Source: Hydrogenophaga sp.
GTDB lineage: Bacteria; Pseudomonadota; Gammaproteobacteria; Burkholderiales; Burkholderiaceae_C
Assembly (NCBI GenBank): GCA_011391595.1
Contig: JAABQG010000011.1
Span: forward strand, 1-64,000
Length of the DNA stretch: 64,000 nt
Direction of reading: 5' to 3'
Part shown: positions 9,454 to 18,715 of the stretch, piece by piece
Layout: each line of letters opens with the position of its first letter
How positions within the stretch are numbered: the first letter of the stretch is position 1
Notes under the pieces: model-generated
Told to the model about the DNA's origin: nothing
Seen by the model: only the letters and a program-made list of their open reading frames with translations
Databases searched by the model: none
Translations under genes and position numbers: made by a program

Positions 9454-10626
9454 TTAATTGCGGGCCGTCTTGACGTCGGCGGGCTGCACGATCTGCCCGG
9501 TCTTGTTGGACCAGTTGTTCTTGGTGTACGTGATCACGGCAGCAATTTCAGTGTCGGACAATTGTTTCCAGCCCGGCATGGCGCCATTGTTCTGGCCATT
9601 GAGGAGCACGGCGATCTGCTTGGCCTTGTCCGCGTCGAGCACGATCGCGGCACCGTCCAGCGGCTTGATCGGGCCGGCGCCCTTGCCGCTGGCCTGGTGG
9701 CAGGCGGCGCAATTGGCGGCGTAGACTTTCTCGCCACGCGCCACCAGGTCGGCCTGCGTCCAGACCTTGGCAGGATCATCGGCCTTGGCAGCCAGTTTCT
9801 TCTTCTCGCCATCAACCCATTTCGAATAGTCTTCGGCCGAAACCACCTTGACGTGGATCGGCATGTAGGCGTGCTCCTTGCCGCAAAGCTCCTGGCACTG
9901 GCCATAAAAGTCGCCGGTTTTTTCGGCGCGGAACCAGGTGTCGCGCACGAAACCAGGAATGGCGTCCTGTTTGATGCCGAACTGCGGCACGGCAAAGGCG
10001 TGGATCACATCGTTGGCCGTGGTGATGATGCGGATTTTCTTGCCCACCGGCACCACCAGCGGGTTGTCCACCTTCAACAGGTAATTGTCGCCTGCGGGCT
10101 TGCCCTCGGCGGACATGACGCGCTGCGCGTTGTCCAGCGTGGAAATGAAGCCGATGCCCTCGCCTTCGCCCTTGAGGTAGTCATAACCCCACTTCCACTG
10201 ATAGCCAGTGACCTTGATGGTCAGGTCGGCATTGGTGGTGTCCTTCTGGGCCACGACCAGCTTGGTGGCCGGCAAGGCCATGAGAATCACGATGATGAAG
10301 GGAATGACAGTCCAGACGATTTCAACCGTCACGGACTCATGGAAATTGGCGGCCTTGTGGCCTTTGGACTTGCGGTGCTTCCAGACGGAATAGAACATCA
10401 CCGAAAACACCGCCACGAAGATCACGGTGCACAGGATCAGCATCATCCAGTGCAGCGAATTCTGCTCGGCGGCGATCTTGGTCGCCGGCTCCGGCAGGTT
10501 GAGCTGGTTGACAGCGGGGCCACCGGGCAGGTCGTTGACGGCATGCGCTGCCGTTACAACCCAGGCGCCGGCCCACACGCCCGCATGACACAGCATTGAA
10601 GCCAGCTTGTTGGGAATGTTCTTCAT
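9454..10626 (-). CDS. coxB: Cytochrome c oxidase subunit II with fused cytochrome c domain
   Basis: This subunit accepts electrons from cytochrome c through CuA. The 390-residue product has a signal peptide, two membrane helices, a cupredoxin domain with the CuA motif CQELCGKEHAYM (about 249-260), and a C-terminal cytochrome c domain with CAACH near 315, so it is of caa3 layout. The frame is open to 10662, but the ATG at 10626 has an AGAGAAG ribosome site upstream and begins the signal peptide. First gene of the oxidase operon. Confidence 0.95.
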   Translation of the reverse strand: MKNIPNKLASMLCHAGVWAGAWVVTAAHAVNDLPGGPAVNQLNLPEPATKIAAEQNSLHWMMLILCTVIFVAVFSVMFYSVWKHRKSKGHKAANFHESVTVEIVWTVIPFIIVILMALPATKLVVAQKDTTNADLTIKVTGYQWKWGYDYLKGEGEGIGFISTLDNAQRVMSAEGKPAGDNYLLKVDNPLVVPVGKKIRIITTANDVIHAFAVPQFGIKQDAIPGFVRDTWFRAEKTGDFYGQCQELCGKEHAYMPIHVKVVSAEDYSKWVDGEKKKLAAKADDPAKVWTQADLVARGEKVYAANCAACHQASGKGAGPIKPLDGAAIVLDADKAKQIAVLLNGQNNGAMPGWKQLSDTEIAAVITYTKNNWSNKTGQIVQPADVKTARN

Positions 10627-10698
10627 CGTGTTCACTTCTCTTGCCTCAAATAAACCGTTCATCCCACACGGCGCCCCTGCGGGGCCACCGCTCCGACA

Positions 10699-11175
10699 TC
10701 ACGCCCGGCGCAATGCCCTTCGAATTTCGTGCGCCAGCACCGGACGCAACTCCGGGCGCACATAACGCCCCACCTGAACACTACGACCCTGCCCCGACAC
10801 CTCGATCAGCGAAGTGTCCGAGGCCCGGGGTTCGACCCGGACCCAATCCCGGTTGAACTCGGCCCGCTCGCGCCGCCCCGCCGACTCTGTTTCGACCACC
10901 AGCTGACTGCCCCGCAGGGAAATCATTTCGCCGTCGCTCGCATGCCGGGCATACATGAAGAATGCCAGACCCACGGCGATCAGCTCCAACCACGCAAACC
11001 CGAGCACGAATGGGGCGCCCAACAGCCAGAACCCAACCCCGATGCCCAGCGACACCACGCACAGCATCCCGTAGGCCCAGCCCAGTTGGGTCGGCGTCAC
11101 GGAACAATTGCGCTTCAGCATCCAGTCGATGTTTTGACCGGACACCCTGGCAAAACGAAACACTGGATTTGACAC
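10699..11175 (-). CDS. DUF2244 domain protein
   Basis: The 158-residue membrane protein has two closely spaced hydrophobic helices (about 33-54 and 56-75) and a soluble basic C-terminal half. This matches the DUF2244 family commonly found upstream of cox genes in proteobacteria. No biochemical role is established. It precedes coxB on the same strand by about 70 bases and could share its transcript. Confidence 0.8.
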   Translation of the reverse strand: MSNPVFRFARVSGQNIDWMLKRNCSVTPTQLGWAYGMLCVVSLGIGVGFWLLGAPFVLGFAWLELIAVGLAFFMYARHASDGEMISLRGSQLVVETESAGRRERAEFNRDWVRVEPRASDTSLIEVSGQGRSVQVGRYVRPELRPVLAHEIRRALRRA

Positions 11176-11271
11176 TCGTCAATCTCGGGAAGACAGGGAC
11201 CCAAAAAGACCCCTGCGGATAAATCAACAGCCACTGATTTTACCCGACTCCAGACAGGTCTTTGATATTTC

Positions 11272-12219
11272 TCAATGAATCGGCTGATTCTTTTTGCGCT
11301 GGCGCAACGCGACGCGCATTTCTTCCAGGCTCACCTGGCTCTCTGCCTGCAGCCGCAGGCGCGGTGCCGGCTTGAAGGCATGGCCATAGTTGATCTCGAA
11401 CGTGAGGCTCAGCGGACCGCCGGCGGCGGCACCCGCCATCCCCGTTGCCAGCGCCTGATGCAGTTGCGCCAGCCAGGCGCGTCCGCGCAGGCCCTGGAAC
11501 CGGCCCGGATGCAGGTTGCGGCCCAGTTCGCGCAATTCCTGCAGCAGCCGCTGCGGCGTCTCGAAGGTCAGGGTGATGCGCTCCATGTCCATGACGGGCT
11601 CGGCGAAACCGGCCTGGGCCAGCATGTCGCCCCAATCGTGCATGTCGGTGAACTCGTGCGCTGGCGCCGGCCAGCCCAGGGCCTGGTAGAGCCCCCGCAG
11701 CTCGCGCAGGGTGTCGGGGCCGAAGCAGGAGAACATCAGGAACCCATCGACCGCCAGAGCGCCGTGCCATTGCGCCATCAGCGCCTGCGGGTCGGCCGCA
11801 TGGTGCAACAGCATGTTGGACCAGAGCATCTGCACCGTGCCCTCGGGCGGCGTCTCGAAGCGCGTGGGTGCGGCCGTCCAGCGCTCCGGACTCCACCAGG
11901 GCTTGCTCAGTGTTCTGACGGCAGCGCGCGATCTCGCGGCGCTGGAATCGACCACATAGCATTCAGCCCCCGGATAGCGACGCGCCAGCAAGCCGTGCGC
12001 CTGCAGGCCGCCGCGCACCGCTTCCCAGTGCGCCCAGCGCTGCGGCTGCAGCTTGATCCAGCCGAGCCGCTCTTCCATGCGCCGCGCCACTTCTTCGTGC
12101 AGCCAGGGCGATCCACCTGCATCCGCCCGCCCTTGCACCGGGTTTGGCACGGCCAGCGCGGCCCAGCGCGCGGCGGCCACGGGGTCGATGGTGGGGGGAA
12201 GTTCGTGGGGCATGTGCAA
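11272..12219 (-). CDS. BioC-like SAM-dependent methyltransferase
   Basis: The 315-residue product resembles malonyl-ACP methyltransferase BioC, which primes pimelate synthesis for biotin: an N-terminal DPVAAARWA segment, a degenerate SAM-binding strand around CYVVDSSAA, and MLWSNMLLHHAADP typical of the class. The canonical glycine-rich SAM loop is not obvious, so the exact substrate is uncertain. It is divergent from comF with a 44-base gap, an arrangement seen in other Burkholderiales. The start could be two codons later. Confidence 0.7.
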   Translation of the reverse strand: MHMPHELPPTIDPVAAARWAALAVPNPVQGRADAGGSPWLHEEVARRMEERLGWIKLQPQRWAHWEAVRGGLQAHGLLARRYPGAECYVVDSSAARSRAAVRTLSKPWWSPERWTAAPTRFETPPEGTVQMLWSNMLLHHAADPQALMAQWHGALAVDGFLMFSCFGPDTLRELRGLYQALGWPAPAHEFTDMHDWGDMLAQAGFAEPVMDMERITLTFETPQRLLQELRELGRNLHPGRFQGLRGRAWLAQLHQALATGMAGAAAGGPLSLTFEINYGHAFKPAPRLRLQAESQVSLEEMRVALRQRKKNQPIH

Positions 12220-12263
12220 TCGTGGCGCGGGCGCGGTTTCAGGCGAAGAAGTATATTGATTTC

Positions 12264-12959
12264 ATGTTTCGCCAGTTGATCCGCAGGGCATCCCAGCAAA
12301 TACCGGCGCGTTGCGCGGTATGCCATGCCTGGCCGTCGCGCGTGGTGTGCGACGCCTGCGTGGCGCGTTTTGCCCAGCCCTTGCCGCGTTGCCGCACCTG
12401 CGCATTGCCGGTTCCCGCCGGCGTGGGCCAGTGCGGCGCGTGCCTGACCACACCGCCCCCGCTGGACGGCTGTCTGGCCGCCGTGGCCTACGCATGGCCG
12501 TGGTCGCATTGCATCGCGCAGTTCAAGTTCGGCGGCCAACCCGGCTGGGCCGCCGCGCTGGCAACGGTGATGCGCAGCACGCCCTGGGTCGAGCCCGCGC
12601 TGGACCAGGCCGACCGGGTGCTGCCGATGCCGCTGGCCCGAGAGCGGCTGGCGGAGCGCGGTTTCAACCAGGCCCTGATGCTGGCGCAACGGCTGGCGCC
12701 CGGGCAGACCGATGCGAGCCTGCTGCTGCGCACCCGCCACACGCCGGCGCAAAGCGCTCTCAACCGCTCGGAGCGCCTGCGCAACGTGCAGGGCGCCTTC
12801 GCCGTGGAGCCCTTGCGCGCGCATGAACTGCAAGGCCAGCGGGTGGTGCTGGTCGATGATGTCATGACCAGCGGCGCCTCGCTGCACGCTGCGGCACTGA
12901 CCGTGCGACAGGCGGGTGCCGCACATGTCACGGCACTGGTTTTCGCCCGGACAGAGTAA
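12264..12959 (+). CDS. comF: ComF family phosphoribosyltransferase-like protein
   Basis: The 231-residue product has an N-terminal zinc-ribbon-like set of cysteines (CAVCHAW, CDACVARF, CRTCALP, CGACL) and a C-terminal phosphoribosyltransferase-type domain with VVLVDDVMTSGASL near 192-205. ComF homologues act in natural transformation (single-stranded DNA uptake). The ATG at 12264 is chosen because the zinc module starts right after it, though the frame is open upstream. It is followed by trmL after nine bases. Confidence 0.88.
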   Translation: MFRQLIRRASQQIPARCAVCHAWPSRVVCDACVARFAQPLPRCRTCALPVPAGVGQCGACLTTPPPLDGCLAAVAYAWPWSHCIAQFKFGGQPGWAAALATVMRSTPWVEPALDQADRVLPMPLARERLAERGFNQALMLAQRLAPGQTDASLLLRTRHTPAQSALNRSERLRNVQGAFAVEPLRAHELQGQRVVLVDDVMTSGASLHAAALTVRQAGAAHVTALVFARTE

Positions 12960-12968
12960 ATTTTCCCC

Positions 12969-13430
12969 ATGTTCCACATCGTCCTGGTCGAGCCCGAGAT
13001 TCCGCCCAACACGGGCAATGTGATCCGCCTGGCAGCCAACACCGGTTGCACGCTGCACCTGATCGAGCCGCTGGGGTTTTCGATGGACGACAAGCACATG
13101 CGCCGCGCCGGGCTGGATTACCACGAGTACGCCGAATTGCGGCGCCACGCCAGCTGGCAGGCGTTCCTCGATACGCAAGCGCCCGACCCGGCGCGCCTGT
13201 TCGCGCTGACGACGCGCGGCACACGCCGGGTGCATGAGGTGGCTTTCCAGGCTGGCGACTGGCTGGTGTTCGGCGCCGAAACGCGCGGACTTTCGCCCCT
13301 TGTGCGGGGGGCCTTTGCCGAAGACCGGCAACTGCGCCTGCCGATGCGTGCTGGCCAGCGCAGCCTGAACCTGTCGAACGCGGTGGCGGTGACGGTGTTC
13401 GAGGCCTGGCGCCAGATCGGCTTCAGCTAG
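12969..13430 (+). CDS. trmL: tRNA (cytidine/uridine-34 2'-O)-methyltransferase
   Basis: This SPOUT-class enzyme methylates the ribose at the wobble position of leucine tRNAs. The 153-residue product has the family start [20 protein letters not shown], the SAM-knot segment [10 protein letters not shown] near 101-110 and [15 protein letters not shown] at the end. It lies nine bases after comF and is probably cotranscribed. Confidence 0.94.
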   Translation: MFHIVLVEPEIPPNTGNVIRLAANTGCTLHLIEPLGFSMDDKHMRRAGLDYHEYAELRRHASWQAFLDTQAPDPARLFALTTRGTRRVHEVAFQAGDWLVFGAETRGLSPLVRGAFAEDRQLRLPMRAGQRSLNLSNAVAVTVFEAWRQIGFS

Positions 13431-13460
13431 AAGCCGCCAGCCGGCGAAGCGCTACATTAT

Positions 13461-13490
13461 TGATAGCTTCAAAGCGCCATTCGACGCTGG
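13461..13490 (+). repeat. Dispersed repeat core, copy 2
   Basis: TGATAGC, 13 bases, then TCGACGCTGG, in the 90-base gap between the convergent trmL and MaoC-family genes. It has the same layout and spacing as the copies at 1400, 16583 (inverted), 20528 and 27661. A further AT-rich stretch follows the core. Confidence 0.65.
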
Positions 13491-13520
13491 CTTCTTGTCA
13501 AAAAAGCCTGAGATCCGGCC

Positions 13521-13973
13521 TCAATAGCGCCGCGACAGGGACTCGGCGATGCACACCGGCTTGGACGCGCCTTCGCGCTCCACGGTGATTTCCCAGGTCA
13601 TCTGGTAGCCATTGTTGTCGATCGGCTCGGCCGACAGCAGCTTCATGCGCGCACGCAGCTTGCTGCCCACGGGCACCGGGGCGATGAAGCGCACCTTGTT
13701 CAGCCCGTAGTTGACGCCCATGGCCGATTCGACCACCTCGATGGTGGATTCAAAAAAGCGCGGCAGCAGCGACAGCGTGAGAAAGCCGTGTGCGATCGGG
13801 CCGCCGAACGGGCCCTTCCTGGCCTTCTCGACATCGACATGAATCCACTGGTGATCCCCCGTGGCCTCGGCGAACTGGTTGACCTGTTGCTGGGTGATGG
13901 TGATCCAGTCGCTGGTGGCGACGTCCTGGCCGGCGCAGGCAGCCAGTTCCTTGAGGGTCCGAAAGGTTTTCAT
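13521..13973 (-). CDS. MaoC family dehydratase (R-specific enoyl-CoA hydratase-like)
   Basis: The 150-residue hot-dog-fold protein has the hydratase signature FAEATGDHQWIHVD (about 34-47) with the catalytic Asp/His pair and GPIAHGFLTLSLLP. Such enzymes hydrate enoyl-CoA in fatty-acid or polyhydroxyalkanoate metabolism. The natural substrate cannot be read from sequence. It is convergent with trmL and followed on the same strand, upstream, by the ParA-like gene with a short gap. Confidence 0.9.
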   Translation of the reverse strand: MKTFRTLKELAACAGQDVATSDWITITQQQVNQFAEATGDHQWIHVDVEKARKGPFGGPIAHGFLTLSLLPRFFESTIEVVESAMGVNYGLNKVRFIAPVPVGSKLRARMKLLSAEPIDNNGYQMTWEITVEREGASKPVCIAESLSRRY

Positions 13974-13998
13974 GAAGTCACTTTAGCCGCGCGGGCGT

Positions 13999-14619
13999 TC
14001 AGGGTGTGTCCAGCCAGCGACAGATGTCCTGCCATTGCGCCAGATCTTTCTCGACGCGGCCCGGCGCGACATCGAACAGCGTGAGCCCGCGCGCGGCGAG
14101 GTGAACGTAATTTTGCGTGTCGCGCAGGAAACCCAGCACCGGCAGACCCAGGCCGTCAACGAACTCGCGCAGCTGCTCGGCGGCAATGGTGCGCGCGTCC
14201 ACGCGCATGCCGACCAGGCCCACCTTCAGGCGCCCGGCGTGGCGCTGTTCGGCCAGTTCGTCGAGGAAGGCACGCGTCGCGAAGATGTCGAAAATGCTTG
14301 GCTGCAGGGGCACGATCACCTTGTCGGCCACGCGCACCATTTCCTTGAACCGCTTGCCATGCAGGCCGCCCGGCGTGTCGAGCACCACGTGGCTGGTGCC
14401 CTTCGGCGGGCGGGCGGTCATGTCGGGCGTCACGTCCCAGCTGGTGATGCGCCGCGCCGTGGCGGGACGCAGACCCAGCCACAAGCGGCTGGACTGCTGG
14501 CGATCGGCGTCGCCCAGCATCACAGCGTGGCCGTGGGCGGCCAGGTAACCCGCCACGTTGGTGGCCAGTGTGGATTTGCCCGCCCCTCCCTTGGGATTGG
14601 CGACGACGATGACCGGCAT
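13999..14619 (-). CDS. ParA/MinD-family ATPase
   Basis: The 206-residue P-loop ATPase has the deviant Walker A motif KGGAGKST (about 10-17), GDADRQQSS and VVLDTPGG (Walker B). It is shorter than plasmid ParA and has no adjacent parB, so it is probably one of the orphan ParA-like proteins that place cellular machinery. The frame continues far upstream, but the ATG at 14619 begins the canonical N-terminus PVIVVANPKGG. It is divergent from the antiporter gene. Confidence 0.87.
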   Translation of the reverse strand: MPVIVVANPKGGAGKSTLATNVAGYLAAHGHAVMLGDADRQQSSRLWLGLRPATARRITSWDVTPDMTARPPKGTSHVVLDTPGGLHGKRFKEMVRVADKVIVPLQPSIFDIFATRAFLDELAEQRHAGRLKVGLVGMRVDARTIAAEQLREFVDGLGLPVLGFLRDTQNYVHLAARGLTLFDVAPGRVEKDLAQWQDICRWLDTP

Positions 14620-14697
14620 GTGGGACTCCTGCAAACTACAAATCGACCGGGTAGCCTGCCCGATACGCACGCATCGGGCATGAGGTATGTTAACGGC

Positions 14698-16557
14698 ATG
14701 GAACACACCCCCGCCTGGCTGGTCAACAGCTTCATCTACCTGGCCGCCGCGGTAATTGCCGTGCCGCTGTCGCGCGCGCTGGGCCTGGGCGCCATCATCG
14801 GCTACCTGGCCGCGGGCATGGCCATCGGCCCGTGGGGGCTGGGGCTGGTGAGCAACGTCGAGGACATCCTGCACTTTGCCGAGTTCGGCGTGGTGCTGAT
14901 GCTGTTCCTGGTCGGGCTGGAGCTGGAGCCGCGCCGCCTGTGGAGCCTGCGCCGGCCGATCTTCGGCTGGGGCAGCGCACAGGTTCTGGCCTGCACAGCC
15001 GCGCTGGCAGGCGTGGCCGTGGCGCTCGGCGTGCCGTGGCCCACGGCCGTGGTCGCGGCGCTGGGCCTGGCGCTGTCGTCCACGGCCATTGCGCTGCAGG
15101 TGATGCAGGAGCGCAACCTGCTGCGCACCTCCAGCGGGCAGGCCGGCTTTTCGATCCTGCTGTTCCAGGACGTCGCCGCCATTCCGATCCTGGCCCTGCT
15201 GCCATTGCTGGGCGGCCTGGTGGACGGGAGTTCCGGATCCGGTCACGCCGCTCCCGGCGCCAATGTGTGGCTCCAGGCGATCACGGTGATCGGGATCGTG
15301 GGCGGGGTCATCCTGGGCGGCCGCCTGATGCTGCGCCCGGCGCTGCGCTGGATCGCGAAGAGCAAGACCTCCGAGGTCTTCACGGCGGCCGCGCTGCTGC
15401 TGGTGGTGGGCATCGCGATGCTGATGCAGTGGCTGGGGTTGTCGATGGCGCTGGGCGCCTTCCTGGCCGGCGTGTTGCTGGCCGACAGCGAGTACCGGCG
15501 CGAGCTGGAGACCGACATCGAGCCTTTCAAGGGCCTGCTGCTCGGGCTTTTTTTCATCGCCGTGGGCATGAGCATCGACTTCGGCGTGCTGCTCGCGCAA
15601 CCGGGCGCCATGGCAGCCATCCTGCTGGGCTTCATGGCCGTCAAGCTGGTGGTGATCTATGCGCTGGCGCGCGCCATGCCACTGCCGTTTCAGGAACGCC
15701 CCGTATTCACGCTGCTGCTGGCGCAAGGCGGCGAGTTTGCCTTCGTGGTGTTCCAGGCCGCCGCCGGCGCCAAGGTGTTTTCGCCCGAGGTCGCGTCGCT
15801 GCTGATCGGCGCGGTCGCGCTGTCGATGCTGCTCAGCCCTCTCTTGCTGCTGGCCGTGGACCGGCTTCTGCTGCCGCGTTATGCGAACTGCAATGTGCCG
15901 GTGCTCGAAGAGATCTCGGAGCCGCAGGACGCGCCCATCGTTATCGCCGGCTTCGGCCGCTACGGCCAGATCATCGGGCGCATGCTGTCGGCGCAGGGCA
16001 TCCAGGCCACCGTGCTGGACCATGACGCCGAAATGATCGAGGCCGCGCGCGCCTTCGGCTACCGCGTGTTCTACGGCGACGCGACGCGGCTCGACCTGTT
16101 GCGCACCGCTGGCGCAGCGACCGCACGCATCCTGGTGGTGGCGGTGGACGACGTGGCGCAGTCGCTGGCCATCGTGGACCTGGCGCGCGAGCACTTCCCG
16201 CAGCTGCAGCTGGTGGCCCGGGCGCGCGACGTGACGCACTGGAACGGCTTGCGCGAACGGGGCGTGACGCGGGTGCAACGCGAGGTGTTCGAGTCCAGCC
16301 TGGGCAGCGCGGCCTGCGTGCTCGAACTGATGGGCCAGACGCCGCAGGCGGTACAGATCAGCATCGGGCGCTTTCGCGCCCACAACCTGGCGCTGCTGGA
16401 GCAGATGTACCCGCACCACAAGGACCGAAACAAACTGATTGCCGTGGCCCGGCTGGGACGCGAGCAGCTGGAGGCCCAGATGGCGCAGGAGCGCGCGGAA
16501 CGGGAACAGGCTGACCGCGACGCGATGCCCGGGGGGGCTGCCGCGCGTTCCCGCTGA
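14698..16557 (+). CDS. KefB/KefC-type cation:proton antiporter (CPA2 family)
   Basis: This 619-residue protein has about 12 membrane helices in the first 390 residues, then a cytosolic RCK/TrkA-N domain with the dinucleotide-binding motif GFGRYGQIIGRML near residue 420. It resembles potassium efflux systems KefB/KefC. The ion cannot be proven from sequence. An in-frame ATG at 14680 is an alternative start. It is divergent from the ParA-like gene and followed by repeat copy 3. Confidence 0.88.
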   Translation: MEHTPAWLVNSFIYLAAAVIAVPLSRALGLGAIIGYLAAGMAIGPWGLGLVSNVEDILHFAEFGVVLMLFLVGLELEPRRLWSLRRPIFGWGSAQVLACTAALAGVAVALGVPWPTAVVAALGLALSSTAIALQVMQERNLLRTSSGQAGFSILLFQDVAAIPILALLPLLGGLVDGSSGSGHAAPGANVWLQAITVIGIVGGVILGGRLMLRPALRWIAKSKTSEVFTAAALLLVVGIAMLMQWLGLSMALGAFLAGVLLADSEYRRELETDIEPFKGLLLGLFFIAVGMSIDFGVLLAQPGAMAAILLGFMAVKLVVIYALARAMPLPFQERPVFTLLLAQGGEFAFVVFQAAAGAKVFSPEVASLLIGAVALSMLLSPLLLLAVDRLLLPRYANCNVPVLEEISEPQDAPIVIAGFGRYGQIIGRMLSAQGIQATVLDHDAEMIEAARAFGYRVFYGDATRLDLLRTAGAATARILVVAVDDVAQSLAIVDLAREHFPQLQLVARARDVTHWNGLRERGVTRVQREVFESSLGSAACVLELMGQTPQAVQISIGRFRAHNLALLEQMYPHHKDRNKLIAVARLGREQLEAQMAQERAEREQADRDAMPGGAAARSR

Positions 16558-16582
16558 TTTCTTAGATCAAACTGGCCACTTC

Positions 16583-16612
16583 CCATCGTCGAAGGGTCAC
16601 TTCTTGCTATTG
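16583..16612 (-). repeat. Dispersed repeat core, copy 3 (inverted)
   Basis: Read on the minus strand: CAATAGC, 13 bases, then TCGACGATGG. It sits between the convergent antiporter and TSUP permease genes. Outside the core it resembles copy 4 most closely (AGTGACC in the spacer and TTTGAT/ATTTTG further on). Confidence 0.6.
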
Positions 16613-16624
16613 ATTCAGGACCTG

Positions 16625-17380
16625 TCAGCGAAAGGCGTCCGACAGCAACTTGATGCCGGTGAGAAACATGCCGGCGTAGATCAACCGGTAGAACAGCACT
16701 TGATTGATGCGCCGCGCGATGCGCACGCCGACCCAGACGCCCACCGGCGCCAGCGGCAGAAGCACCAGGGAAGTGGCGAAATTGCGCATGTCCAGCAGGC
16801 CGAGCCAGGCGTAGGGAATCCACTTGGCGAGGTTGATGAAGAAAAAGAAGAAGGCCATGGTGCCGGTGAACAGCATCGGCTTCAACTTCAGCGGAATCAC
16901 GTAGGCGTTGATCGGCGGACCGCCCGCATGCGCGATGAAGCTGGTGAAGCCCGAGGTAGCAGTCAGCAGGGCGCCGGCCCAGCGCGGCGGCGGGGCGCTT
17001 TCAGGCTTGGGCGGAAACAGCAGCCGCTGCGCCAGGAACAGCAGCGTGAAGCCGCCCACGATGCCGGCCACCACCTTGGGCTCCAGCACCTTGAACAGCA
17101 GGGCGCCGGCCACGATGCCCAGCAGGCCGAAAGGCAGCAGGAACTTCAGCAGCTTTTTGTCGAAGTCCTTGCGAAAAGCCGCCATGCCCAGCAGGTCCAT
17201 CGCCAGCAGCACCGGCATCAGGATCGCCGCTGCCTGCGGCACCGTGACAGCCAGCGCCATCATTGGCACAGCCAGCGCGCCAAAGCCCGCGCCGAACCCA
17301 CTCTTGCTGATGCCCATCAACAGCACGGCGGGGATGGCGACGGCGTAGAAATACGGGTCGGTGATCAACGGAAAACTCAC
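16625..17380 (-). CDS. TSUP (TauE/SafE) family sulfite/sulfonate exporter-like permease
   Basis: This polytopic membrane protein has about eight helices and the family start motif GISKSGFGAGFGALAVPMM near the N-terminus. TSUP members export sulfite, sulfoacetate or related anions, and the substrate here is unknown. The frame extends to 17464, but that tail is arginine- and proline-rich and not family-like, so the GTG at 17380 (251 residues) is preferred. It lies outside the sulfur locus, so a sulfur link is only a possibility. Confidence 0.8.
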   Translation of the reverse strand: MSFPLITDPYFYAVAIPAVLLMGISKSGFGAGFGALAVPMMALAVTVPQAAAILMPVLLAMDLLGMAAFRKDFDKKLLKFLLPFGLLGIVAGALLFKVLEPKVVAGIVGGFTLLFLAQRLLFPPKPESAPPPRWAGALLTATSGFTSFIAHAGGPPINAYVIPLKLKPMLFTGTMAFFFFFINLAKWIPYAWLGLLDMRNFATSLVLLPLAPVGVWVGVRIARRINQVLFYRLIYAGMFLTGIKLLSDAFR

Positions 17381-17526
17381 GATGGCGGGTCTTTCAGGCC
17401 CGCGGCAGCGGGGAATGGGCGGCAAGGTTCGGGCCCGGAACGGGCGGGACAAACCGGCCGTCATGGTAACCGGGCAGCGCCGGCCGGATGCCCTGCGCGC
17501 CAGCGGCTTCGGGCGACAATGGCAGC

Positions 17527-18165
17527 ATGTATGGCATTCAATCCTGGGGTGAAAACCTGAGGCTGCTGGTGGAACTGTCCGCGACAGCCGCGTTCGCCCT
17601 CTCGGGGCTGATGGAGGCCGCCCGCAAGAAGCTGGACGTGGTGGGAATCTGTGTGGTGGGCTTCCTGACGGCGTTCGGCGGCGGCACCCTGCGTGACCTG
17701 CTGCTGGACCAGCGGCCCTTCTTCTGGGTGCAACACGTCGGGGTGCTCTGGGGCGTGCTGGGTCTGTGCGTGCTGGCGATGCTGTTCATGCGGCACCGGC
17801 ACTTCGAGCTGACCGAGAAGGCCATCCAGTGGCCTGACGCGCTGGGGCTGGGCCTGTTTGCCGCCACGGGCGTGCACCACGCGCTAGCGGCCGGGATGCC
17901 GGGCCTGGTCGCGGTGATGATGGGGCTGGTCACCGGCGTGTTCGGCGGCGTGCTGCGCGACATGGTCTGCAACGAGATCCCGACCGCCTTCCGCGACCAT
18001 CGGCCTTACGCCGTGTGCGCCTTTGCCGGCGGCTGGGTCTATGTAGGCCTGTGGCAGTTCGATGCGCCCGGCTGGGCGGCCCTGACAGCCTGCGTGGTCG
18101 TCACGGCAGGCCTGCGGGGCCTCGCCCTCTGGCGCAACTGGCAACTGCCGGCCTGGCACGTCTGA
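17527..18165 (+). CDS. TRIC/UPF0126 family channel-like membrane protein
   Basis: The 212-residue protein has six to seven helices in two repeats, each with a glycine-rich signature: GFLTAFGGGTLRDLLLD (about 39-55) and GVFGGVLRDMVC (about 138-149). This matches the bacterial trimeric intracellular cation channel/YicG family. The ATG at 17527 is chosen since the upstream extension is not conserved in character. It is divergent from the TSUP gene. Confidence 0.88.
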   Translation: MYGIQSWGENLRLLVELSATAAFALSGLMEAARKKLDVVGICVVGFLTAFGGGTLRDLLLDQRPFFWVQHVGVLWGVLGLCVLAMLFMRHRHFELTEKAIQWPDALGLGLFAATGVHHALAAGMPGLVAVMMGLVTGVFGGVLRDMVCNEIPTAFRDHRPYAVCAFAGGWVYVGLWQFDAPGWAALTACVVVTAGLRGLALWRNWQLPAWHV

Positions 18166-18195
18166 CCTACCAGGGGACCTGGGAGCCGCGCACAG

Positions 18196-18714
18196 TCATC
18201 CTCGCAGCCGCAGCACCATGTGGATCTTGGAGAAATCCCGTCCGTCCACCTTGATGGCGTGCGGCAGGACGCCACAGACCGTAAAGCCGCACCGCTCGTA
18301 CAGCGCCTGAGCCCGTTCATTGCCTTGCGTCACCGTCAGGTCCAACTGCTCCAGCGCCGCCAGCGCGCGGGCGCGCCCGAGCAGTTCCTGCAGCAAGGCC
18401 CGGCCCAGCCCGAGCCCGCCGGCCTCGGGCGCGACGAACATGCCGACGACGCTGGCGTTGTGCCGCTCCTTGGCCCGGTAGCGGCCCTGCAAGCCCACCA
18501 TGCCGACCAGGGCGCCGTCCAGAAATGCGCCCAGGAAGGCATCGTGCGGGCGCGCGGGATTGGCACTCAGCCGCTGCGCCGACCAGTTCAGCGGGCGCAC
18601 TGTCTCCTCCTCGAAACTGGAGGTGAAGGCCTCGGGATGCTCGCGCAACGCCCGCAGCCGCAACGCGCGGTAGCTGGCGGCGTCCGCGGGCAGCAGCAGC
18701 CGGATCGACTGCAA
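18196..18714 (-). CDS. GNAT family N-acetyltransferase
   Basis: The 172-residue protein has the acetyl-CoA-binding motif of GNAT enzymes (VAPEAGGLGLGRALLQELL, about 93-111) and the later N-E-R-A-Q-A-L-Y segment typical of RimI-like acetyltransferases. Its substrate is not predictable. It stops two bases from the thiolase gene upstream on the same strand and is probably cotranscribed with it. Confidence 0.86.
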   Translation of the reverse strand: MQSIRLLLPADAASYRALRLRALREHPEAFTSSFEEETVRPLNWSAQRLSANPARPHDAFLGAFLDGALVGMVGLQGRYRAKERHNASVVGMFVAPEAGGLGLGRALLQELLGRARALAALEQLDLTVTQGNERAQALYERCGFTVCGVLPHAIKVDGRDFSKIHMVLRLRG

Positions 18715-18715
18715 T

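Noticed and set aside
13999-16419. An 806-codon minus-strand frame extending upstream of the ParA-like gene across the antiporter gene
   Set aside because: Only the last 206 codons look like a protein (ParA). The rest is antisense to a clear antiporter, with His/Gln/Arg-rich low-quality composition typical of shadow frames in GC-rich DNA.
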